A stretch of 11,310 bases of DNA from Rhizobacter sp. (GTDB taxonomy: Bacteria > Pseudomonadota > Gammaproteobacteria > Burkholderiales > Burkholderiaceae_C): NCBI GenBank assembly GCA_025359585.1, contig JANYFX010000006.1, positions 1 to 11,310 on the forward strand, in the 5' to 3' direction. The translations under genes were made by a program, and so were the position numbers. This document shows positions 1 through 5,464 of the stretch, piece after piece. The notes under the pieces were generated by a model that made no database searches, was not told where the DNA came from, and worked only from the letters and a program-made list of their open reading frames with translations. The stretch's first letter is position 1, and every line of letters starts with the position of its first letter.

Positions 1-243
1 CAGGCCGCGTGCGATGCGCCGCGCTGGCGCTTCAACGTGGGGCTCGAGATCAACGTCGAAGCCACGATGAACCCGGCGACTGTTCAGGCGCTGGTCGCGC
101 GCGGTCACCAGGTCGAAGTCATCAACGACAGTTACCAGGACTTCGGTGCCGGCCAGTTCATCTGGCGCCTCGGCGACCCGGCGGTCGAAGGTTACGTGGC
201 CGCCAGCGATCCGCGCCGTGACGGGCACGCGGCGGTGTATTGA
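1..243 (+). CDS. ggt: Gamma-glutamyltranspeptidase, C-terminal end (5' truncated by window)
   Basis: The frame is open from base 1 and ends at a TGA at 241-243, giving 80 residues of a protein whose start lies outside the window. The visible part matches the end of the small catalytic subunit of gamma-glutamyltranspeptidase. It has an APRWR segment, a glutamate-rich strand (GLEINVEATM), a 'LVARGHQVEV' segment, an 'FGAGQFIW' segment and the closing 'AASDPRRDGHAAVY'. The family are Ntn hydrolases that self-cleave and transfer or hydrolyse the gamma-glutamyl group of glutathione and related compounds, usually in the periplasm. The nucleophilic threonine and signal peptide are upstream and cannot be checked. 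A related gamma-glutamyltransferase-family acylase is the main alternative. Confidence in the family is good; substrate is inferred only from the family. Confidence 0.82.
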   Translation, partial: QAACDAPRWRFNVGLEINVEATMNPATVQALVARGHQVEVINDSYQDFGAGQFIWRLGDPAVEGYVAASDPRRDGHAAVY

Positions 244-322
244 AGATGACAGCCCCAGGCTCACTTCGTTCGCTGCCCCCGAGGGGCGCGTCAGCGCCTT
301 CGGGCGGCCAGGCGGCGCTGAC
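244..322. repeat. GC-rich intergenic element with two hairpins
   Basis: The whole gap between the gamma-glutamyltranspeptidase stop and the next start is made of two inverted repeats after a short 'CTCACTTCGTTCGCTG' lead. Hairpin 1 has arms GCCCC (275-279) and GGGGC (283-287) around a 3-base loop. Hairpin 2 has perfect 9-base arms GTCAGCGCC (290-298) and GGCGCTGAC (314-322) around a 15-base loop, and its right arm directly abuts the ATG at 323. I recall very similar CTCACTTCGTTCGCTG plus C-run/G-run elements scattered between genes of Burkholderiales genomes, but only one copy is visible here, so the repeat status is from memory. It has no T-tract, so it is not a classical terminator, although it could still stabilise the upstream mRNA end or hinder readthrough. 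Confidence 0.55.
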
Positions 323-1177
323 ATGAAAGCGCCAGCCGCGTTGAGCGAAGGCTGGCGCACCGACCTGATGTTCGCGCGCTTCGATGGCGAGCTGATCGAA
401 CGGGCCGACTGCATCGTCGTGCGCACGCCGGCCAACCCGACCTACTGGTGGGGCAACTTCCTGCTGTTCGACCATGCGCCGCGGGCTGGCGACGCCGCCC
501 TCTGGTCGCGCCGTTTCGAAGAAGAGATCGCGCGCCACCACCCCGAATCGCGCCACACCACCTTCGGTGTCGACACGTGCCAGGCCTTCGAGTTGCCGAA
601 GGACTTTGTCGAGCGCGGCTTCAGCCTCTACGCGTCGAACGTGCTGACGATGCGGCGCGAACACCTGCGTGCACCGCGCACCGCGCTGCCGGCGGGCTTT
701 CGTGTGGCCGCGTTGAAGCTGCCCGAACAAGCCCCCGAAGCGGTCGAACTGCAGGTGTTGTGCGACGCCGGCGAGCACTTGCCGGTCGAAGGCTACCGCT
801 TGTTCCGGCAGCGCCAGATGGCGCGTTACGAGTCGATGGGGCGTCAGGGCCTGGGCGACTGGTTCGGTGTGTTCGCAGAGACGGCCGGCGGCGAGCAACT
901 CGTTGCCGATTGCGGGCTGTTTCATGCCGGGCCAGGCTTCGACGCGCCCGGCCGCTTCCAGCATGTCGAAACCCACCCCGCGTTCCGCCGCCGCGGCCTG
1001 TGCAGCGCATTGATCCACGCGGTGTGCGCAGACGCCTTCGAGCGTCTGAAGCTGCGCACGCTGGTGATCGTGGCCGACCCGCTCGACGTGGCGATCGGTC
1101 TCTACGAGTCGCTCGGCTTCGTGCGCGGTGTGGCGGGCTGGCACATCGAGCGCCGGCCCGACGAGCGCGCTCCGTAG
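323..1177 (+). CDS. GNAT family N-acetyltransferase
   Basis: Encodes 284 residues. The C-terminal half (about 125-275) is a GNAT acetyltransferase: strand 4 and motif A read HVETHPAFRRRGLCSALI (about 214-231), giving the acetyl-CoA pyrophosphate-binding R-x-x-G-x-C/A signature at R222-G225, and motif B ends in 'GLYESLGFV' (259-267). The N-terminal 110 residues have no motif A, but a 'FVERGFSLYASNVLTM' segment near 95-110 resembles the end of a GNAT fold, so the protein may be a tandem GNAT with a dead first domain. The acceptor substrate is unknown. The first in-frame ATG after the intergenic element was chosen; AGGCGG at 310-315 is a weak ribosome site 7 bases upstream. The open frame continues further 5', but only through the previous gene and the hairpin element. 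The next gene starts 11 bases after the stop, suggesting cotranscription. Confidence 0.85.
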   Translation: MKAPAALSEGWRTDLMFARFDGELIERADCIVVRTPANPTYWWGNFLLFDHAPRAGDAALWSRRFEEEIARHHPESRHTTFGVDTCQAFELPKDFVERGFSLYASNVLTMRREHLRAPRTALPAGFRVAALKLPEQAPEAVELQVLCDAGEHLPVEGYRLFRQRQMARYESMGRQGLGDWFGVFAETAGGEQLVADCGLFHAGPGFDAPGRFQHVETHPAFRRRGLCSALIHAVCADAFERLKLRTLVIVADPLDVAIGLYESLGFVRGVAGWHIERRPDERAP

Positions 1178-1180
1178 AAT
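1175..1180 (+). promoter_or_regulatory. Possible -10 element (TAGAAT) before the EamA gene
   Basis: TAGAAT overlaps the TAG stop of the acetyltransferase gene and lies 8 bases before the ATG at 1189. If it is a real sigma-70 -10 box, transcription would begin at about 1187-1189 and the message would be leaderless or nearly so, which fits the absence of a Shine-Dalgarno sequence there. No recognisable -35 box lies 16-18 bases upstream (GCCGGC at 1152-1157) and there is no extended -10 TG, so the evidence is weak. Confidence 0.22.
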
Positions 1181-1188
1181 CGACCGCA

Positions 1189-2112
1189 ATGTCTTCCCAC
1201 GCCAGCACAGCCGACGCCGCCAAAACAAGCCCCCCGCGCGCCGTCTGGCCCGGCCTGTTGCTCGCAACCAGCGGCGCCATCGCGTTCTCGGGCAAGGCCA
1301 TCATCGTCAAGCTCGCCTACCGGCATGGCGTCGATGCGGTCACGCTGATCATGTACCGCATGCTGTTCGCGCTGCCGATGTTCCTGCTGCTCGCGTGGTG
1401 GGCCGGGCGTGGCAAACCTGCGCTGACGACCCGCGACAAACTCGCCGCGCTCGGCCTCGGGTTCACCGGTTACTACCTCGCGAGTTTTCTCGACTTCGCC
1501 GGCCTGGCCTACATCAGTGCCAGCCTCGAGCGCCTGATCCTGTACCTGAACCCGACGCTGGTGCTGGCGATGGGCCTGCTGATGTTCAAGCGCCGGGTCA
1601 CGCAGCGCCAGCTGATCGCGCTGGCGGTGAGTTACTGCGGTGTGCTGTTGGTGTTCGGCCACGAGGTCACGCTCGTCGGCAGCCACGTGGCGCTCGGCGC
1701 CGCGCTCGTGTTCGGCAGCGCCGTGAGTTATGCGGTCTACCTTGTCTACAGCGGTGAAGAAGTGCGGCGCCTCGGCGCGCTGCGCCTCACGGGTCTCGCG
1801 ACCACGGTCGCGTGTGTCCTGTGCATCGTGCAGTTTCTGGTGCTGCGGCCGATGAGCGCGCTCGAGGTCGCGCCCGAAGTGATCTGGCTTTCGGTGCTCA
1901 ACGCCACGGTGTGCACCTTCGCGCCGGTGTTGATGGTGATGATGGCGATCGAGCGCATCGGCGCGACGATGGCCGCGCAGACCGGCATGGTCGGGCCGAT
2001 GTCGACCATCCTGATGGGCGTGTTGATCCTCGGCGAACCTTTCACCGTGTGGGTGGCGGCCGGCACGTTGCTGGTGCTCGCGGGCATCTGGTTGTTGGCG
2101 AAATGGAGGTAG
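1189..2112 (+). CDS. EamA/DMT-superfamily transporter (10 TM)
   Basis: A 307-residue, strongly hydrophobic inner-membrane protein of the size and layout of EamA (DUF6) drug/metabolite transporters: two homologous five-helix halves, about residues 20-157 and 168-305. The first half contains the conserved end 'ASLERLILYLNPTLVLAMGL' (111-130) followed by a charged loop (FKRRVTQRQ). The second ends with the hallmark ILGEPFTVW (280-288) and a last helix 'GTLLVLAGIWLLAKW'. Family members move small metabolites, amino acids or toxic compounds; direction and substrate cannot be read from the sequence. The start is the first ATG after the acetyltransferase stop. The N-terminal 18 residues are polar and cytoplasmic. 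No ribosome site is evident, so translation may depend on coupling or on a leaderless message. The coding end carries the ribosome site for the next gene. Confidence 0.88.
   Translation: MSSHASTADAAKTSPPRAVWPGLLLATSGAIAFSGKAIIVKLAYRHGVDAVTLIMYRMLFALPMFLLLAWWAGRGKPALTTRDKLAALGLGFTGYYLASFLDFAGLAYISASLERLILYLNPTLVLAMGLLMFKRRVTQRQLIALAVSYCGVLLVFGHEVTLVGSHVALGAALVFGSAVSYAVYLVYSGEEVRRLGALRLTGLATTVACVLCIVQFLVLRPMSALEVAPEVIWLSVLNATVCTFAPVLMVMMAIERIGATMAAQTGMVGPMSTILMGVLILGEPFTVWVAAGTLLVLAGIWLLAKWR
2105..2110 (+). promoter_or_regulatory. Consensus Shine-Dalgarno GGAGGT for the SDR gene
   Basis: GGAGGT lies inside the last codons of the transporter gene, 5 bases upstream of the ATG at 2116. It is the best ribosome site in the window. 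It fixes the start of the dehydrogenase-like gene and links its translation to the transporter message. Confidence 0.8.
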
Positions 2113-2115
2113 GTC

Positions 2116-2898
2116 ATGGACCTGGGGCTGAACGGCAAGTGGGCCCTCGTGTGCGCGGCGAGCAAGGGGCTGGGCAAGGGTTGCGCCGCAGCGCTGGTGC
2201 GCGAAGGTGTGAACGTGGTGATCACGGCGCGTGGAGCCGAAGCACTCGAAGCCACGGCGGCCGAGCTGCGTGCGCTGAAGGGCGGCGAAGTGCGGACGGT
2301 CGCCGGCGACATCACCACGGCTGAAGGCCGCGCCGCTGCGCTCGCCGCCTGCCCGCAGGTCGACATTCTCATCAACAACGCCGGCGGCCCGCCGCCTGGC
2401 GACTTCCGCGAGTGGGACCGCGACGTGTGGTTCAAGGCGCTCGACGCCAACATGCTCACGCCGATCGAGCTGATGAAAGCGACCGTCGATGCGATGGCCG
2501 CGCGCGGCTTCGGCCGCGTGGTCAACATCACCTCGGGTTCGGTGAAGGCGCCGATCGGCGTGCTCGGCCTGTCGAACGGTGCGCGCAGCGGACTCACCGG
2601 CTTCGTGGCCGGGCTGGCGCGCAGCTCGATCACGGCACGCGGTGTCACGATCAACGGGCTGTTGCCCGGGGCCTTCGCCACCGACCGCTTGCGCACCACG
2701 ATGCGTGCCGGCGCGGCCAAGGCCGGGCAAGACCCCGATGCCGCGTTGAAAGCGCGCGAGCAAGCCATTCCTGCACGCCGCTTCGGCACGGCCGAAGAGT
2801 TCGGCGCGGTGTGTGCCTTCATCTGCAGCGTGCATGCTGCCTACATGACCGGGCAGAACGTGCTGCTCGACGGCGGCGCTTACCCCGGCACCTTCTGA
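2116..2898 (+). CDS. SDR-family oxidoreductase-like protein lacking the Tyr-Lys catalytic pair
   Basis: Encodes 260 residues, normal for a classical short-chain dehydrogenase. Fold landmarks are present: a cofactor loop CAASKGLGKG (13-22) that replaces the usual T-G-x-x-x-G-x-G, the NNAG motif at 87-90, the active-site-region Asn at 112 (DANML), NITSGS (137-142) on the serine strand, and the C-terminal TGQNVLLDGGAYPG (245-258). Where classical members have Y-x-x-x-K, this protein has SNGAR (153-157), so both Tyr and Lys are replaced. This resembles the beta-ketoacyl-ACP-reductase-like SDR subgroup (cd05344, BKR_like_SDR_like, as I recall it), described as lacking a perfect cofactor motif and catalytic tetrad. 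It may bind NAD(P) without standard oxidoreductase chemistry. Its start is 3 bases after the transporter stop, so the two are very likely in one operon. Family confidence is high; activity is unknown. Confidence 0.87.
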   Translation: MDLGLNGKWALVCAASKGLGKGCAAALVREGVNVVITARGAEALEATAAELRALKGGEVRTVAGDITTAEGRAAALAACPQVDILINNAGGPPPGDFREWDRDVWFKALDANMLTPIELMKATVDAMAARGFGRVVNITSGSVKAPIGVLGLSNGARSGLTGFVAGLARSSITARGVTINGLLPGAFATDRLRTTMRAGAAKAGQDPDAALKAREQAIPARRFGTAEEFGAVCAFICSVHAAYMTGQNVLLDGGAYPGTF

Positions 2899-3007
2899 GA
2901 CACACCGCACGTGCGGGGGCTCGTAACCCCATGCCAGAGCGGCAGGTGCGCGGACCATAATCCGTCTCATCGAGCCGGTATGGCCCGGCCCGATCTCACC
3001 GCAGTGA
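2899..3007. other. Intergenic gap before the kinase gene
   Basis: This is the longest gene-free stretch (109 bases). It holds a perfect 12-base palindrome CCGCACGTGCGG (2905-2916) beginning 7 bases after the dehydrogenase stop, then GGGG (2916-2919) and CCCC (2927-2930) that could pair across a 7-base loop. No T-tract follows, so I do not call a terminator. A possible -10 box lies at 2956-2961. Confidence 0.5.
2956..2961 (+). promoter_or_regulatory. Possible -10 element (CATAAT) for the kinase/regulator pair
   Basis: CATAAT differs from the sigma-70 consensus TATAAT by one base, sits in an otherwise GC-rich gap, and would start transcription about 40 bases before the kinase ATG at 3008. No convincing -35 box is present 16-18 bases upstream. 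Position is good, sequence support is partial. Confidence 0.35.
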
Positions 3008-5008
3008 ATGAAGCAAAACCTGCCGCCCCTCGCTGAACCCGTCTCGGCCCCGACCGGCCAGAGCCAGGAATCGACCGCTTCGGCTCAGGACATGGCCGAA
3101 TTGTTCGTGCAGTTCGCGAGCGCGGAGCGCCATGTGCTGTGGGTCACCGACCTGCTGCCGACGGAGCGTGTGCACTACGTCAGCCCGGCCTTCGAGACCG
3201 TGTGGGGTCGCAGCACCGAATCCTTGTACGTCGACCCGCGCATCTGGGTTGAAGCGATCCACCCCGACGACCGCGCTGCCGTGCACGCGGCCTTCGAACG
3301 CTGGGTGGCCGACCCGGCCTCGCTGGCCTACGACGTCGAATACCGGATCGTGCGCCCCGACGGCGACGTGCGCTGGATCCACGACTGCGGGCAGTCGCCG
3401 GTGGCGTCGGGCCGGCGGCTCGGGCGCCGCACCGGCATCGCCGAAGACATCACCGAGGCCAAGCTCGCGCGCGACGCCTTGCGCACCGAGCAGGAACGGC
3501 TCGCGGCCATCGCCACCGTGGCTCCGATCGTGGTCTGCTCGTTTCGCCGCACGGCGCAGGGGCATCTGAGTTTCCCCTACGGTGGCGCGCGGGTCGCGCA
3601 GCTCTACCGGCTTTCTGGGGTCTCGGTCGAGCACGATGCGCGGCCGGCATTCGCCAAGATTCACGCCGGCGACATGGCTGCGATCAACCTGTCCATCGAA
3701 GCGTCGGCACAAACCATGACGCCGTGGAACGCCGAGTTCCGCGTGCTCGAGGCCGACGGCAGCGTGCGCTGGTTCGAGTGCAACTCGACCCCGGTGGCCG
3801 AGGCCGACGGGTCGATCGTCTGGCACGGTGCATTGTCCGACGTGAGCGAGCGCAAGCGCACCGAGCGCGAGCTCTTGCGCAGCCAGCGCCGTCTCGCCGC
3901 CGTGGTCTCGAAAATGAGCGAAGGCCTGCTCGTCTACAACAGTGCGGGGCTGCTGTCGGAATGGAACCCGGCGGCGCTCGCCATGCACGAGCTCGACGAC
4001 GAGACCACCCGGGGCCTGTCCCTCGACGCGGCGATGCGCCTGTTCACCGTGAGCACGCTCGACGGCGTGGTCTTGCCACCCGAACGCTGGCCGCACGCGC
4101 GGCTGATGGCCGGCGAGGCGCTGCGCCAGCTCGAGCTGCGCGTGCAGCGCCTCGACCTCGGCTGGGCCAAGGTGTTCAGCTACAGCGGCTCGCGCGTCGA
4201 CGATGCCCAAGGCAAGCCGCTCTTCAGCGTATTGCAGTTCAGCGACGTGACCGAGCGCCGCCACAGCGACGAAGAGATCGTGCGCCTGAACAGCGAGCTC
4301 GAACGGCGTGTGGCCGAGCGCACCGCCGAGTTGCAGGCGGCCGTGAAAGAAATCGAGGCCTTCAGTTATTCGGTCTCGCACGACCTGCGTGCGCCGCTGC
4401 GCGCGCTCGACGGATTTTCGCAAGCGCTGATCGAAGACCACGGTGCCTTGCTGCCCGAAGACGGGCGGCGTTACCTCGGCATCATCCGCGACACGGCGCA
4501 GAAGATGGGCCACCTGATCGACGACCTGCTCGCGTTTTCGCACCTCGGCCGCCAGCCGCTGACGCGCCGCAAGGTCGACTGCAGGCAGCTCGTGCAGCAC
4601 GCGTTCGACAGCCTCGCCTTGCAGCGCAAGGGCCGCCGGATCGAGCTGCGCATCGGTGAGCTGCCCGACTGCGAGGCCGACCTGGCGCTGCTGCGGCAAG
4701 TCTGGATCAACCTGATCGGCAACGCCATCAAGTACACCCGCCAGCGCAGCGAAGCGGTGATCGAAGTCGGCAGCACGCGCGAGAACGGCGTGACCGAATA
4801 TTTCGTGCGCGACAACGGCGCCGGCTTCGACATGCAGTACGCGCACAAGCTCTTCGGCGTGTTCGAGCGCCTGCACCGTGCCGACGAGTTCGAGGGCACC
4901 GGCGTGGGCCTGGCGATCGTGCAGCGCATCGTAGAGCGCCACGGCGGCCACGCCCGCGCGCTTGGCGCCGTCGGCCGTGGCGCCACTTTTTATTTCACCC
5001 TGGGTTGA
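3008..5008 (+). CDS. Soluble multi-PAS sensor histidine kinase
   Basis: Encodes 666 residues with no transmembrane segment or signal peptide, so a cytoplasmic sensor. Three PAS/PAC units follow one another: about 40-155 (IHPDDR at 84-89, R-x-DGDVRW, closing 'GIAEDITEAKLAR'), 165-290 ('EADGSVRWFECNSTPV', closing 'ALSDVSERKRTERELLRSQ') and 293-420 (closing 'LQFSDVTERR'). A coiled coil (about 420-450) leads to the kinase core: phosphoacceptor H458 in YSVSHDLRAPLRALDGF, N box NLIGNAIKYT (568-577), G1 box DNGAGF (602-607), F box LFGVFERLH (615-623) and G2 box GTGVGLAI (630-637). All catalytic boxes are intact. The core is of the type found in phytochrome-like and other multi-PAS kinases paired with Rcp1-type regulators, but no GAF/PHY or chromophore domain is present. 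The signal is unknown; no heme or flavin ligand motif is obvious. No clear ribosome site precedes ATG 3008. The cognate regulator follows after 3 bases. Confidence 0.93.
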   Translation: MKQNLPPLAEPVSAPTGQSQESTASAQDMAELFVQFASAERHVLWVTDLLPTERVHYVSPAFETVWGRSTESLYVDPRIWVEAIHPDDRAAVHAAFERWVADPASLAYDVEYRIVRPDGDVRWIHDCGQSPVASGRRLGRRTGIAEDITEAKLARDALRTEQERLAAIATVAPIVVCSFRRTAQGHLSFPYGGARVAQLYRLSGVSVEHDARPAFAKIHAGDMAAINLSIEASAQTMTPWNAEFRVLEADGSVRWFECNSTPVAEADGSIVWHGALSDVSERKRTERELLRSQRRLAAVVSKMSEGLLVYNSAGLLSEWNPAALAMHELDDETTRGLSLDAAMRLFTVSTLDGVVLPPERWPHARLMAGEALRQLELRVQRLDLGWAKVFSYSGSRVDDAQGKPLFSVLQFSDVTERRHSDEEIVRLNSELERRVAERTAELQAAVKEIEAFSYSVSHDLRAPLRALDGFSQALIEDHGALLPEDGRRYLGIIRDTAQKMGHLIDDLLAFSHLGRQPLTRRKVDCRQLVQHAFDSLALQRKGRRIELRIGELPDCEADLALLRQVWINLIGNAIKYTRQRSEAVIEVGSTRENGVTEYFVRDNGAGFDMQYAHKLFGVFERLHRADEFEGTGVGLAIVQRIVERHGGHARALGAVGRGATFYFTLG

Positions 5009-5011
5009 ATC

Positions 5012-5458
5012 ATGTCGATGGCCGAAGCGTTCGAGATCCTGATCGTCGAAGACAACCCGCTCGACCTGGAGATGACCTTGCGCGGGCTGCGCAAGGCCAA
5101 CATCGTCAATCAAATTCATGTGGCGCGCGATGGTGCCGAGGCGCTCGAGTTCCTGTTCTGCGAAGGTGCCTATGCGCACCGCCGCATCGAGGACGCGCCG
5201 CGTTTCGTGCTGCTCGACCTGAAGCTGCCCAAGGTTGACGGCCTCGAAGTGCTGGCGCGCATGAAGGCCGACGAACGCACCCGTGCCATTCCCGTCGTGA
5301 TGTTGACCTCGTCGAAAGAGCAGCGTGACCTGATCGAGAGTTACCAGCTCGGCGTGAACAGCTACATCGTCAAGCCGGTCGACTTCGACAACTTCGTGCA
5401 GGCCGCGCGCGAGCTCGGCACCTACTGGTTGATGCTGAACCAGATACCGGGCACCTGA
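5012..5458 (+). CDS. Single-domain response regulator (CheY/Rcp1-like)
   Basis: Encodes 148 residues comprising only a receiver domain. Acidic pocket E13-D14, phosphoacceptor D69 (VLLDLKLP), switch T99 (VVMLTSS) and K121 (YIVKPVDF) are all in place. The extended loop between beta-2 and beta-3 (FLFCEGAYAHRRIEDAPR) and the PVDFDNF-QAARELGTYW ending are typical of the Rcp1 type, the regulators of cyanobacterial phytochrome kinases and related multi-PAS kinases. There is no DNA-binding or enzymatic output domain, so it must act by protein contact or as a phosphorelay intermediate. It starts 3 bases after the kinase stop, making translational coupling likely; an alternative in-frame ATG lies at 5018. 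Its stop is 6 bases from the stop of the convergent regulator gene. Confidence 0.93.
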   Translation: MSMAEAFEILIVEDNPLDLEMTLRGLRKANIVNQIHVARDGAEALEFLFCEGAYAHRRIEDAPRFVLLDLKLPKVDGLEVLARMKADERTRAIPVVMLTSSKEQRDLIESYQLGVNSYIVKPVDFDNFVQAARELGTYWLMLNQIPGT

Positions 5459-5464
5459 ACGCCT

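Noticed and set aside
2905..2916. Perfect 12-base palindrome CCGCACGTGCGG as a regulator site
   Set aside because: Two or more 12-base palindromes are expected by chance in 11 kb, and more in GC-rich DNA. There is no second copy or promoter context to support it.
1102..2970. A 622-codon antisense open frame across the transporter and dehydrogenase genes
   Set aside because: It spans two well-supported sense genes, is extremely His/Arg/Gln-rich, and shows no domain. Lack of stops follows from the high GC content.
2996..5179. A 727-codon open frame antisense to the kinase gene
   Set aside because: It mirrors the kinase codon by codon, is rich in His, Arg, Gln and Val as expected from the complement of GC-rich codons, has no recognisable domain, and the sense strand carries intact kinase motifs.
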